Source: CAZNLH01 sp964573995
GTDB taxonomy: Bacteria; Gemmatimonadota; CAZMKB01; CAZNLH01
Assembly (NCBI GenBank): GCA_964573995.1
Contig: CAZNLH010000009.1
Location: 1 to 64,000, forward strand
DNA length: 64,000 bases
Direction of reading: 5' to 3'
Positions 17,169 to 26,296 of this stretch are shown piece after piece. Position 1 is the stretch's first letter. Every line of letters starts with the position of its first letter. Under the pieces are notes generated by a model. It made no database searches. It had not been told where the DNA came from and saw nothing but the letters and a program-made list of their open reading frames with translations. The position numbers and the translations under genes are program-made.

Positions 17169-17198
17169 ATGATACCACATTCCCCACCTTCTTGTCAA
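17169..17198 (-). promoter_or_regulatory. Near-consensus sigma70 promoter for the FG-GAP protein
   Basis: Minus strand: TTGACA (17198-17193), 18-bp spacer, TATCAT (17174-17169). It has the same hexamers and spacing as the plus-strand promoters at 17272 and 21862. Confidence 0.7.
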
Positions 17199-17271
17199 CC
17201 GCGACTTGTGTTGAAAGAAACACCTTGCAATTGACTATCGAAAAATGGTCGGACACCACTTACCATCTCTA

Positions 17272-17301
17272 TTGACAAGACCCCCATTTCTATGATATCA
17301 T
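17272..17301 (+). promoter_or_regulatory. Near-consensus sigma70 promoter reading toward the decayed region and gtrB-like gene
   Basis: TTGACA (17272-17277), 18-bp spacer, TATCAT (17296-17301). It faces away from the minus-strand promoter at 17169-17198. The first intact gene downstream starts only at 18119, leaving about 800 nt of transcribed but poorly coding DNA. Confidence 0.6.
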
Positions 17302-17310
17302 CAGATCCGG

Positions 17311-17532
17311 GTGAAAGAGAGAGATCCTGCAGTTTCATTGCCAAATATTTATCATTATGGCAATCTCCCATTTTATGATCGGATAAGGAATGAAAGGGAT
17401 TTGAAGTCAATCTTACACTCGGATGATCTGGGTGCGCTATCCAGTGTAAGCCGGGTCATACTCTATGCCCGGAATGACTGACTGATAGCCAGTTTAAGCA
17501 TACTGGCCAATGGCCTGGAGGTGGGGCTGTAA
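17311..17532 (+). pseudogene. Decayed reading frame with internal TGA
   Basis: Starting at a GTG just behind the promoter, 56 codons read like protein (SLPNIYHYGNLPFYDRIRNE, then RDLKSILHSDDLGALSSVSR) up to a TGA at 17479-17481. The same frame continues plausibly (LIASLSILANGLEVGL) to a TAA at 17530. No family is recognised. Lack of a ribosome site and the internal stop suggest a broken gene. The surrounding residues (RND-stop-LI) do not resemble a selenocysteine site. Confidence 0.4.
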
Positions 17533-17595
17533 AAGAAAGCGCGGCAGGACATGCGGAATTGGAGGCCAGGGCCGCTGTTCACCTGAACCTCTCAG

Positions 17596-17996
17596 ATGGA
17601 GGGAATCCCAGAAAAAAGACGCCCCTGGCTCGTCGTGAATTATATGAAATGGGGGTTGATGTGCCTGCTTGCTCCTCGGGGCTTTCGGGGACGGACGCGA
17701 CACGACATCGGGGGCCCGGCAGCCTTCATTGGTCCGATCAATACGAGCCAGAACCCCCTGCTGGCGGTCTCTGCCGACCTGGAAGGGATGAGAATGAGGA
17801 CTCTCGACTCCTGCGAGGTCTTGTTCCATATCGGGGGAGCCACTAAATGAGGTTCTTGTATCGTATAAAACCCCTTGATCTTGACTTTCAAGTTCTTGAG
17901 GAGCAGAGGAAGATGCACGGCGTAGCAAAGGTCCCAAATCAAACCTTGCTCCAGGCCTTTGCAGGGAAGATACTCCGCTTCCTAAGAGAATATTGA
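17596..17996 (+). pseudogene. Two short overlapping frames, probably gene remnants
   Basis: An 84-codon frame (17596-17850, containing GGPAAFIGPINTSQNPLLAV) overlaps a 49-codon frame (17847-17996, containing KVPNQTLLQAFAGKILRFLR) by ATGA. Both look more protein-like than random DNA, but neither is recognised and neither has a good ribosome site. They lie between a strong promoter and the glycosyltransferase gene. They may be real small proteins or pieces of a degraded gene. Confidence 0.3.
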
Positions 17997-18118
17997 TTGG
18001 CGGGCCAGGCTGACGGAGGCCCAATGTCGCGGGTTATATCCCCTACGGGGTCGAATCTTGCATGGATGAATGGATCGAATTGCCTGCCGAACAGTAATAG
18101 AACCAAGGAGTATTCTCA

Positions 18119-19093
18119 ATGAGCGGATCAATCCATGATCATCCAGTCCTCTCCGTGATCATTCCGGTCTATGGAGAAGGCTATCACCTGAAAGAGGTTC
18201 TCTCCGCAGTAAAGCGCAACGTGGAAGGATTGGATGAGGCTTATGAAATGATCCTGGTCGACGATGGTTCTGAGGACGATACATGGCAGATCATCGAAGA
18301 GGAATCAAAGAACCTACCGATGCTCAGGGCATTGCGACTGAGCAGAAATTTCGGTAAGGAGGCCGCCATCTCCGCCGGCCTGGAGATCGCCAGGGGCCGA
18401 GCGGTCATACTTATCGATGGCGACCTTCAGCACCCACCGGAACTCATACCGGAGATGGTGCGTTGCTGGCGCGATTCGGGAGTGGATGTCGTGGAAGCAG
18501 TGAAGGAAAGCCGGGGGCCGGAGTCCCTTGTCAACAAGATCGGATCCAGGATATTCTACTTGCTGTTGAGCAGGTTGTCTGGCTATGACCTCAGGGGCGC
18601 CTCGGATTATAAACTCATGGATCGACGCGTGGTCAACGCATGGCTCGCCATGAAGGAGCGGAACCTCTTCTTTCGAGGGATGGTAGCCTGGCTGGGCTTC
18701 AAGCGAGTGCAACTCCCGTTCTCGGTCCAGGAACGCAGGGGGGGTGAGTCGAGGTGGTCATTGTTCCTCCTGATCAAGCTCGCCATCAACGCCGTGTCGG
18801 GGTTCTCATCGATCATGCTGCAGGTTATCACGCTGTTCGGGGGGTTTTTCCTCCTGTTTGCCTTGTATCTCGGCAGCAAGGCACTTTATATGAAGATCAC
18901 GGGACAGGCCGTCACCGGTTTCACGACTGTCATTCTCCTGCAACTGATCATAGGGAGCCTTTTGATGATCAGCCTGGGAATCATCGGGATCTATCTCGCC
19001 AAGATCTATGACGAGGTAAAGGCTCGCCCCCGCTACATAGTGGCCGAGGCGATCAATGGATCAACGGCGTCCGCAGAGCCCTCCTCCTCGTGA
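18119..19093 (+). CDS. GtrB-type family 2 glycosyltransferase (polyprenyl-phosphate sugar transferase)
   Basis: The 324-residue protein has an N-terminal GT2 domain (SVIIPVYGEG, ILVDDGSEDDTW, LIDGDLQHPPELI with the DGD metal-binding segment, then KLMDRRVV and RRGGESRWSL) and two C-terminal membrane helices (about 230-295). This is the layout of GtrB/DPM1-like enzymes that move a sugar from a nucleotide donor to undecaprenyl phosphate at the inner membrane. AAGGAG precedes the ATG by eight bases. The convergent neighbour at 19222 looks like a GT-C-type membrane protein, which could use the lipid-linked sugar; that link is inference. Confidence 0.9.
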   Translation: MSGSIHDHPVLSVIIPVYGEGYHLKEVLSAVKRNVEGLDEAYEMILVDDGSEDDTWQIIEEESKNLPMLRALRLSRNFGKEAAISAGLEIARGRAVILIDGDLQHPPELIPEMVRCWRDSGVDVVEAVKESRGPESLVNKIGSRIFYLLLSRLSGYDLRGASDYKLMDRRVVNAWLAMKERNLFFRGMVAWLGFKRVQLPFSVQERRGGESRWSLFLLIKLAINAVSGFSSIMLQVITLFGGFFLLFALYLGSKALYMKITGQAVTGFTTVILLQLIIGSLLMISLGIIGIYLAKIYDEVKARPRYIVAEAINGSTASAEPSSS

Positions 19094-19097
19094 CGCT

Positions 19098-19120
19098 TGG
19101 GTGGAGATGATCGCCACCCA
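19098..19120 (+). terminator. Hairpin after the glycosyltransferase gene
   Basis: TGGGTGG and CCACCCA form a 7-bp stem with a 9-nt loop, five bases after the stop codon. There is no following T-run, so rho-independent action is uncertain. Confidence 0.3.
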
Positions 19121-19221
19121 GCACCCTCGCTCCATGGATAGGGATCGCGGACAACGGCAATCGGTGGCATTCCCGGGGGCCTGCAGCGGCGAAATTTCAC
19201 CGGGTTGAAACCTCACCGGCA

Positions 19222-21015
19222 TCAAACCCCTCCAACCCGATAGACGATGACATCGCTGTCCTCGTAATAGACCTCCCCGAGCATGAGGTGAAGCAGGTCC
19301 CGGAACCTGTTCATCTCCTCGTCCGTTGTCCTTATGTCACTCCGCATCTCCTCGATTTCCACCAGCAGGGTGTGAAGGTTCGTGTTCAGAAAATAGGGCG
19401 TGATTCCAACGCGAATCATGTTCAGGACAGAGCCCGGGCGACCAATTCTCCGCGGGTGGCCGTAACGTCTTGGCTTGTTGATCAGGACATAATGGACATG
19501 CAAACTCTCGAGGGTCTCTCGGTAAGAACGAACCTCTTCCGGTGTTATCTTCCCTACCACTATTCGGTCCGGATGGAGGAAAAGGTCGAATGGTGGGGTG
19601 GATGCAAGATAGTTCATGGCCGCCGGGTTGGTCCTCGTGGTGTAGGCCCACGTGCATTTTTTTTCGTGAACCGTCTGATAATAGAGATCCCATCCACGGT
19701 CCTTGAAGGGCAGGGATACGATCGCAAAGTCCCCGCTCTCATGCGCGAGGTCTCGGTAGAATGGGGGGACCTCCGGCGAGAACGTGGGCCTGGGTATGAC
19801 GAGGAACTCGATCCCGGCGATGATGAAGAGGATAAAGGGCGCCGCCCCGCGAACACCTTTCCCCGGGCCCCGGATGTCCCGCGCCTTCCGGCGGAGGTTC
19901 CCGACGGCATAGGCTGAAAGGACGGCGAGGGACAGCATCAGCAGGACCAGGAATCGATACGGGATCCGAGCCGCCTGCAAGATGGGGACCCTGTGCATCA
20001 GGGCGAAAGGCAGGGGAATCCCCGGGAACTCCTTTCTGAATATGACCAGGTGTGGACCAAGACACATGATGAAGGCAAAGATGGCGAGGATGACCCAGAA
20101 ACGTACTCCGCGCCCTCGCAGTAGGCAGGCTGAGTAGATAGAGAGCGACAGGGCGGTATAGCCGAGGAAAACCGGCCAGAAATAGAAATAACCCTTCAGT
20201 GCCGTAATCCCAAGGAGGTCTGTTTCCCCCCGTACGGACCTGTAGAGGTATGTTTCACCGGCCGATACCTCCCTGAGTAGCGGAAGCACGAGAGGGGCGA
20301 TCGCGATTGCGAAGATGGAGAATGAAAGGAACATGAAGAGGCAGAACCGTGGTTTCAGAATCGAACGAGGCTCTCTTACAGCGTAGAAGATGAGATAGAG
20401 CGCCGTGAACAGAAAGAGATAGACCATATAATACCAGGAACATAACGCGGTCAACAACAGGAATAGGGCCGCCATGAGGGCATACCTCCAGCCAGGCCTT
20501 TCCCGCAACTTGATCAGGAAGAGGCAGTAGAACGGGATCCATTGGATGCTGAAGATATTGACCTGCATGGCCCGCGAGAAGTGGTAGGGAGAGAAGGCAA
20601 AGATGAAGCCGGCCAGCAGGGCGGCGAGCCTGTCCCTTACAAGGTGGAACGCCAGGAGATACCCCCCCAGGGCGGCAAGTGGAAAGGATGAGAGGTAGAG
20701 CAGGTTATAGGCGACGATCCTGTTCCATATTCCCTGCAGCGGTATGGCCAGCAGTGCATTATATGGAGAGAAGGTCTGGAACACGAGGGAGGTCCCCGTG
20801 GGATAGAATATGTAATCGGTAAAATAAGGGGACGTGTGGAGGTCGAGTAGGGCCTTCTTGACCCACCAGAAGTTCCAGAGATTAAGGAAGGTATCGGGTG
20901 CGATGGACACGACCCTGCCAAGTTCGAACGGTATCGGGTAGAGAAAAAGGAGAGTGAGCAGGACATAGAACAGCAATGCCTTTAAGGGCTTCGATCTCAT
21001 ACGATAAGTTTCCAT
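19222..21015 (-). CDS. Multi-pass membrane protein, GT-C/YfhO-like
   Basis: The 597-residue protein has about 10-12 membrane helices in its first 400 residues and a soluble C-terminal part of about 200 residues. The first periplasmic loop contains SIAPDTFLNLWNFWWVKKAL and FYPTGTSLVFQTFSPYNALL, a pattern seen in uncharacterised GT-C-fold glycosyltransferase-like and YfhO-like proteins. The acidic pair typical of GT-C catalytic loops is not clear. A role in transferring lipid-linked sugars outside the membrane is therefore tentative, supported only by the neighbouring GtrB-like gene. The start at 21015 follows AGAGGA; an in-frame start at 21048 lacks a site. Confidence 0.7.
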   Translation of the reverse strand: METYRMRSKPLKALLFYVLLTLLFLYPIPFELGRVVSIAPDTFLNLWNFWWVKKALLDLHTSPYFTDYIFYPTGTSLVFQTFSPYNALLAIPLQGIWNRIVAYNLLYLSSFPLAALGGYLLAFHLVRDRLAALLAGFIFAFSPYHFSRAMQVNIFSIQWIPFYCLFLIKLRERPGWRYALMAALFLLLTALCSWYYMVYLFLFTALYLIFYAVREPRSILKPRFCLFMFLSFSIFAIAIAPLVLPLLREVSAGETYLYRSVRGETDLLGITALKGYFYFWPVFLGYTALSLSIYSACLLRGRGVRFWVILAIFAFIMCLGPHLVIFRKEFPGIPLPFALMHRVPILQAARIPYRFLVLLMLSLAVLSAYAVGNLRRKARDIRGPGKGVRGAAPFILFIIAGIEFLVIPRPTFSPEVPPFYRDLAHESGDFAIVSLPFKDRGWDLYYQTVHEKKCTWAYTTRTNPAAMNYLASTPPFDLFLHPDRIVVGKITPEEVRSYRETLESLHVHYVLINKPRRYGHPRRIGRPGSVLNMIRVGITPYFLNTNLHTLLVEIEEMRSDIRTTDEEMNRFRDLLHLMLGEVYYEDSDVIVYRVGGV

Positions 21016-21041
21016 CTGGTCCTCTTTCCTCTCCACTCCGC

Positions 21042-21554
21042 TCAACACGGCCGGATCGAGCCCGCTTCTCCGGAGGCCTTAAAAATATCAAGGAAGGGGC
21101 TCTCGACATCTCCAGCGAAAATGAAGCCCGCAAGCGATTCGAAGAGTTGGGGGACAACGTTCGCGAGGGGGCTGACCAAGCAAGAGCCGAATGTCTCGCC
21201 GTTAAAATCCGCGCCTGGCCTACTCCTCCCGGGGGCAAGGCCCATCCATGGAAGCGTCCAGATCATCCGGCGGCTGGTATATCGTCCTCCGTAACGTTGT
21301 GGACCGGGGAGCGTCAAGGAGGAGTCAACCAAGTATTTCCCCCTATTCCACGGACATAAAATCGAATAGACCTCACCGAGCGTGACAGCCGCCTCCTGGA
21401 GGCGGAACTTCACGGCTCGAACCGGAAAGACGCGCAGTGGATTCTTCAGGCAAAGCAGCTCTTCTCCCTCGATGAAGGCAACGAGTTCGTCATCCCTCAC
21501 CAGGCAGGCGGGGGAATCGTCGTAGATGCTGAAAAGTCCCGAGACCGTGCTCAT
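21042..21554 (-). pseudogene. Truncated carbamoyltransferase (NodU/CmcH-like) remnant
   Basis: The first 65 residues (GLFSIYDDSPACLVRDDELV, PLRVFPVRAVKFRLQEAAVT) match the N-terminus of NodU/CmcH O-carbamoyltransferases: a GISAFYHDSAA-like start and a FPxxAIxxCLxEAGI-like helix. After VYSI the frame loses resemblance and ends at 170 residues, against roughly 550-600 for the family. Key parts, including the C-terminal catalytic domain, are absent. No ribosome site is visible. It lies upstream of the membrane protein gene, on the same strand, and may mark a former polysaccharide or antibiotic-modification locus. Confidence 0.5.
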
Positions 21555-21861
21555 ATACTATTACTATAGTGCTCTTGTTTCACATCGACCGGCTCAAGCA
21601 TATTCATCAAGCCTAAGTGGTTATAATCTAAATGGATGAATGGTAAAATTCAAAGATAATGGGGCCTCCCTCGGACCAAGCAATATATTTCCCACGAGCC
21701 AATATCTATTCCATCTCTATCCAAGATAATTCATCATCGAGATACAGCGTCGTCAAATAAGGCTCCATGAAGCAAGGCATGCTTTTTATACATGGCATTC
21801 CAGGGCGCGAAAACGGGCCGGAACATTTCCAGCCCTGCTTGGCAGCCAGTTATACCACCAA
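21555..21861. other. Intergenic, nothing identified
   Basis: This AT-richer gap lies between the carbamoyltransferase remnant and the promoter of the TIGR03790-like gene. I see no protein-like frame, RNA gene or repeat. Confidence 0.4.
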
Positions 21862-21891
21862 TTGACAGGGGCAGGCCCCATGTGTTATCAT
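21862..21891 (+). promoter_or_regulatory. Near-consensus sigma70 promoter for the TIGR03790-like gene
   Basis: TTGACA (21862-21867), 18-bp spacer, TATCAT (21886-21891). The start codon is about 80 bp downstream with GGAGG before it. The spacer contains a small GGGGC/GCCCC inverted repeat. Confidence 0.7.
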
Positions 21892-21973
21892 CACACGGTG
21901 TCAGGAGGGTCCTCTTTCTCCGATTCTAATCCTGAAAGCACGCGCAACTCCGCAAATCCAGGAGGCTTATGAT

Positions 21974-23632
21974 ATGAAAAGGGGCAAGTCCCTATCAGGA
22001 AAAACATTGCACAGAATTGTAGCGCGAGGGATGAAATATCCCGCGGGAGGCTTGCTCGCGAGTCTTACCGTCCCCGCGGCACTCTTCATAATGCTCTCAG
22101 CCGCGACGCTGCACGCGCAGGAGATCAGAGCGAGTTCTGCCGATTTCATCGACCCTGCGGCCATCAAGACCCTCGTCATATACAACGCGGATTACCCGGA
22201 CGAGGATGGCGACGGCACGGGCGACTCAGAGGAACTGGCGCTATACTACGTGGAGAAGAGGGGCATACCACCCCAGAACCTCCTTCCGCTGCACTGCAAG
22301 ACCTCAGAAGGTTACAATTCGAACGAGTGGACCAGGTTCTTCGACGAGGTGGTTTCCCCTTTGAGGGACAGGCTCCTCCAGGGCGGGACCAAGCGTTTCT
22401 ATTACCTGGTGGTATGCTACGGCGTGCCGATCACAGTCGACGTAAGCGACTACTATCCATACGGACAGAGGGCACTCGACGGGGCCATAGCCGCTCCATT
22501 CTCCATCGGTGACCGGGACAGGCCCTCGATGCCTGGCATGTGGTGGGCCAACCCGTACTGTGAGCACAGTCCCACCGTGGGTCCGGACAAAGGCCACTTC
22601 GACCACTCATACACCTTCCGCGGCGATGACATCTACTGCGTCACCAGGCTCGAGGGGGATGACGTGCGTTGGGCCCGAGAACTGATAGACCGGGCCCTTT
22701 ACGGCGAGAAGTACATCTATCCATCCCCAGGCTATTACAACGGTTACGGCTACGTCGACACCCGCTACGGTTATTATTCGGACGACGATCTCTTCGGCTA
22801 TCCCTTCGGTTACGGGACATACGCGAGCGCCGACTCTTCCATGGCTTACGGGAAATTCTTCGTTGAAGACGGCGGCTGGACACTTAGGTGGGAGTACAAC
22901 GCCACGGAGATAGGCGAGCCGGGCGCTACTTTCCAGGACGGATCGAGCGCCGAGACGGCACCCTCGGCCATGTGGTACGAGGGTTGGTACAACTACCAGC
23001 AGTATCTGGACGTCTGGGAGTGGCTGGTGGGCGCCGTGGCCTGCGACCTCAACTCGAATTCAGGCGCAGGTATCAGGAGGCCGCAGAGCACTACCTCCTT
23101 CCTGAGCCAGGCGTTCTACCGGGGTCTCACGGCCGGCGCCGGCGTCACGAGCGAGCCCTACCTCAACGGTCACTACAGGCCCGAAGTGCTGCTCTACTAC
23201 ATCCTGAACGGTTACAATTTCGCAGAGGCATCCTTCGCCTCGAACCCTACCCTCGGCTGGAGAGACTACGCCATAGGCGACCCGCTCTACGCTCCCAACG
23301 CCACCAAGTGGCCCGACCTCGACAGCCTTCCTCCCCCCTTCCCCATGGTCCAGGACACGGCCCCTGACTCAGGTTCAGATACCAGCCGCGTGATCTCCAT
23401 ATCGATCGAGACCGGCCCCTCGCAACCCGACTTGTTCGTGAGCAGGGTCTACTGGGGTGAGGACAGCGGATACGGGAACATCGAGGACTACGGGACCGTC
23501 TTCCACGTAGAAGATGAGAGAATCATCACCGGGCTGTCTCCGGCAACGACCTACCACTACATGGTGACGATAATGGACCCCGCCGGCAACACGACCAGTA
23601 CGGGAGACCTTACCTTCACGACGGGACCCTGA
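21974..23632 (+). CDS. Exported TIGR03790-like protein with C-terminal fibronectin-like domain
   Basis: This 552-residue protein has a long N-terminal region ending in a signal helix (LTVPAALFIMLSAATLHAQ). The body contains TLVIYNADYPDEDGDGTGDS, ELALYYVEKRGIPPQNLLPL and RFYYLVVCYGVPITVDVSDY, which match the pattern I know for TIGR03790, an uncharacterised family common in bacteria with many exported proteins. It is rich in Tyr and Gly. Residues from about 455 form a fibronectin type III-like domain ending GDLTFTTGP. The function of the family is unknown. A strong promoter and GGAGG site support the start. Confidence 0.75.
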   Translation: MKRGKSLSGKTLHRIVARGMKYPAGGLLASLTVPAALFIMLSAATLHAQEIRASSADFIDPAAIKTLVIYNADYPDEDGDGTGDSEELALYYVEKRGIPPQNLLPLHCKTSEGYNSNEWTRFFDEVVSPLRDRLLQGGTKRFYYLVVCYGVPITVDVSDYYPYGQRALDGAIAAPFSIGDRDRPSMPGMWWANPYCEHSPTVGPDKGHFDHSYTFRGDDIYCVTRLEGDDVRWARELIDRALYGEKYIYPSPGYYNGYGYVDTRYGYYSDDDLFGYPFGYGTYASADSSMAYGKFFVEDGGWTLRWEYNATEIGEPGATFQDGSSAETAPSAMWYEGWYNYQQYLDVWEWLVGAVACDLNSNSGAGIRRPQSTTSFLSQAFYRGLTAGAGVTSEPYLNGHYRPEVLLYYILNGYNFAEASFASNPTLGWRDYAIGDPLYAPNATKWPDLDSLPPPFPMVQDTAPDSGSDTSRVISISIETGPSQPDLFVSRVYWGEDSGYGNIEDYGTVFHVEDERIITGLSPATTYHYMVTIMDPAGNTTSTGDLTFTTGP

Positions 23633-23772
23633 AGCGGCTGCCTGGCCCAGATAGCCACGATGGCACCGGTCGAGCCCTAATGGGAAGTCTCCGCGTGGCT
23701 TCATCCCCACGTGTAGGGTAGCGCCGCAGCCGATAGTTACCCCATGGGTCTCGGCTAAGACCGGCAAGCCCG

Positions 23773-25509
23773 TCACCTCAGCCCCCTTCCATGAGCCTTC
23801 TCTATCCTCGCCCACGTGTCGCGCAGGGCAACGGTCCGGTTGAAGACGGGCCTTCCTGGCCTCGAGTCTGGGTCCACGCAAAAGTAGCCCTGCCTGAGGA
23901 ACTGGAAGCGATCTCCGCGGGCCATCCCCCCGAGCATCGGCTCGACCTTGCAACCCGTCAGGACTTCAAGCGAATCGGGGTTCAGGTTCGAGGTGAAGTC
24001 CTCCCCCTCCTCGACATCCTCCGGGTCCGGTTTGTTGAACAGGTGGTTGTAGAGGCGCACTTCGGCGTCAACGGCATGACCGGCCGAGACCCAGTGCAAG
24101 GTCCCTCTCACCTTCCTGCCGTCAGGGGTCGTGCCGCCACGGGATTCCGGGTCATAAGTGCAGTGCAATTCCACCACCTCCCCCGTGTCCGGGTCCTTCA
24201 CCACGCGATTGCAGGTAATATAATAGGCATGCTTGAGCCTCACCTCGCGCCCTGGCGCCAGGCGGAAGTACCTTGGCGGCGGATCCTCCTTGAAGTCGTC
24301 CCGTTCTATGAAGATCTCCCTCGAAAAGGGGAGCCTCCTGGTCCCAGCGCCCGGGTCCTCGGGGTTGTTTACCGCCTCCATCTCTTCAATCCCACCCTCC
24401 GGGTAGTTGTCGATCACGACCCTGAGGGGGCGCAGGACCGCCATCACGCGCGGGGCCGTACGGTTCAGGACATCGCGTACACAGTGCTCGAGCAGTGCGA
24501 TATCTATCGTGCTCTCCACCTTTGCGACACCTATCCTGTCACAGAATCTCCGGATGGCCTCCGGCGGATATCCCCGCCGTCGCATCCCCGACAGGGTCGG
24601 CATCCTCGGGTCGTCCCAGCCCGAGACGTGTCCTTCCTCCACGAGCCTAAGCAGCTTACGCTTGCTTAGCACCGTGTACGATAGATTGAGCCGGGCGAAC
24701 TCGATCTGCTGGGGGTGATAGACATCGAGTTGATCGAGGAACCAGTCGTAGAGAGGCCTGTTGTTCTCGAACTCCAGTGTGCAGAGGGAATGGGTTATCC
24801 CCTCGATCGAGTCCGAGAGGCAGTGCGTGAAGTCGTACATTGGGTAGATGCACCACCTGTCACCCGTGCGGTGATGCCTCTCACGCCGTATCCGGTATAT
24901 CGTCGGGTCCCGCATGTTGATGTTCGGGGACGCCATGTCGATCTTGGCGCGGAGCACCCTGGATCCGTCCGGGAACTCCCCGGCTCGCATCCGCTCAAAG
25001 AGGTCCAGGTTCTCCTCAACCGACCGGTTGCGGGAGGGACTCTCCCGCCCGGGCTCAGTGAGCGTACCCCGGTACTCCCGGATCTCCTCGGCGCTAAGGT
25101 CGCAGACGTAGGCCCTGCCCATCTCGATCAGGCGCACGGCGTAGTCGTGCAGCCTGTCGAAATAGTCGGAGGCAAAGTAGAGGTGCTCGCCCCAGTCGAA
25201 GCCGAGCCACCTGACGTCCTTCTTTATCGACTCTACGTACTCTTCCTCCTCCTTCCCGGGGTTGGTGTCGTCGAAACGTAGGTGACACCTGCCCCCATCG
25301 TGCTCCGCGGCGATCCCGAAATTGAGGCAGATCGACTTGGCGTGCCCTATGTGGAGGTATCCATTGGGCTCGGGGGGGAACCGTGTCACGACACGTCCGC
25401 CGTACTTGCCCGCCCGGTTGTCCTCCGCGATTATGGCACGGATGAAGTCCAGGGGGCGTTCCCCATCTCCGGTGGCCTCTTCTAAGCCTCTATTAGTCCC
25501 TTCACTCAT
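23773..25509 (-). CDS. glnS: Glutaminyl-tRNA synthetase
   Basis: The 578-residue class I synthetase charges tRNA-Gln with glutamine. The Rossmann-fold signature VTRFPPEPNGYLHIGHAKSI (HIGH motif) lies near residue 35-55, followed by RFDDTNP. The KMSKS-like loop reads VLSKRKL. The C-terminal anticodon-binding beta-barrels are complete (HWVSAGHAVDAEVRLYNHLF, GDRFQFLRQGYFCVDPDS). Its presence implies direct glutaminylation rather than sole reliance on GatCAB. The start MSEGTN at 25509 aligns with E. coli GlnS; a frame extension to 25572 is possible. It is an isolated gene. Confidence 0.97.
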   Translation of the reverse strand: MSEGTNRGLEEATGDGERPLDFIRAIIAEDNRAGKYGGRVVTRFPPEPNGYLHIGHAKSICLNFGIAAEHDGGRCHLRFDDTNPGKEEEEYVESIKKDVRWLGFDWGEHLYFASDYFDRLHDYAVRLIEMGRAYVCDLSAEEIREYRGTLTEPGRESPSRNRSVEENLDLFERMRAGEFPDGSRVLRAKIDMASPNINMRDPTIYRIRRERHHRTGDRWCIYPMYDFTHCLSDSIEGITHSLCTLEFENNRPLYDWFLDQLDVYHPQQIEFARLNLSYTVLSKRKLLRLVEEGHVSGWDDPRMPTLSGMRRRGYPPEAIRRFCDRIGVAKVESTIDIALLEHCVRDVLNRTAPRVMAVLRPLRVVIDNYPEGGIEEMEAVNNPEDPGAGTRRLPFSREIFIERDDFKEDPPPRYFRLAPGREVRLKHAYYITCNRVVKDPDTGEVVELHCTYDPESRGGTTPDGRKVRGTLHWVSAGHAVDAEVRLYNHLFNKPDPEDVEEGEDFTSNLNPDSLEVLTGCKVEPMLGGMARGDRFQFLRQGYFCVDPDSRPGRPVFNRTVALRDTWARIEKAHGRGLR

Positions 25510-25615
25510 AGCCTTATAATAGTAATCTATAGGAGAAGCATTTGAAAGGGATAAGCGAGTCATTTTCTCCATACACGCCCTTGGAGGAAGAAAGTAACTT
25601 TTTCACCCGATAATT

Positions 25616-25645
25616 TTAACAAATCGTCATGATAAGTTGTATAAC
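25616..25645 (+). promoter_or_regulatory. Candidate sigma70 promoter
   Basis: TTAACA (25616-25621), 18-bp spacer, TATAAC (25640-25645), about 95 bp upstream of the frameshifted exported-protein gene at 25739. Confidence 0.5.
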
Positions 25646-25738
25646 CGGACGAAAGCGTGGTTGGACTAATGACTGAAGAGTATGCCCTGCATGAAATCAA
25701 AAATGCGGGGTGCAAAGGCAATAACGGAGGTTTGAACC

Positions 25739-26204
25739 ATGAAAAGACGCAACCATAGGACGACGGCAGGGATAGTTATCGTTGTCATGGCGCTCCTTGC
25801 CGGGCAGGGTGCGGGAAAGGCCCGCGCAGGTTCCATGCTCCCGGGACAAGGACACCATTCTTATCCCAAGGCCCTTCTCTCGGGTGTTTGGGGTGGGACA
25901 CATTTTGACTCACCGATTCAATTCCACTGGCCCATTCCCCCGGACTCCCTCGTGCTGATTGACAGGGCGCTTTACTCGTCATCGTTTTGTTCTTACGTGG
26001 ATGGAGACCGGCAATATCTACCTTGCAGACGGATACCTGGGCGCCAACCCGGACGTTGCCAACTTCCTCATATTCAATCGGGAGGATATAGCCCCCGGTA
26101 TGGGCCCCACGGGCTCGTACTACACTCAAGACTTTGCATGGGGGGTCTCGGCAAGGGACGGGATCGAAACGAACGCAAGTGCGATTAAAGTCATTTTAAT
26201 TTAG
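25739..26204 (+). pseudogene. Small exported protein gene broken by a frameshift
   Basis: An ATG with GGAGG upstream starts a signal peptide (IVIVVMALLAGQGAGKARAG) and a mature part (HHSYPKALLSGVWGGTHFDS). Near 25980-26000 the protein-like sequence passes to the +1 frame (METGNIYLADGYLGANPDVA, then DFAWGVSARDGIETNASAIK) and ends at 26204. The joined product would be about 154 residues. The original frame beyond the shift is Arg/Pro-rich nonsense. A single-base error or a real mutation would both explain it. The family is unknown. Confidence 0.55.
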
Positions 26205-26296
26205 GCCACGAGCACAGAACGGGGGGCGGGTCCCGACGATCGACGACAATCGGCCGGTAACGGCATGAATCGAAGAATGTCGAGGCACGGTCCCCG

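Noticed and set aside
17479..17481. In-frame TGA as a second selenocysteine codon
   Set aside because: The context RND-TGA-LI is not a redox motif, there is no recognised family, and neighbouring frames are also broken.
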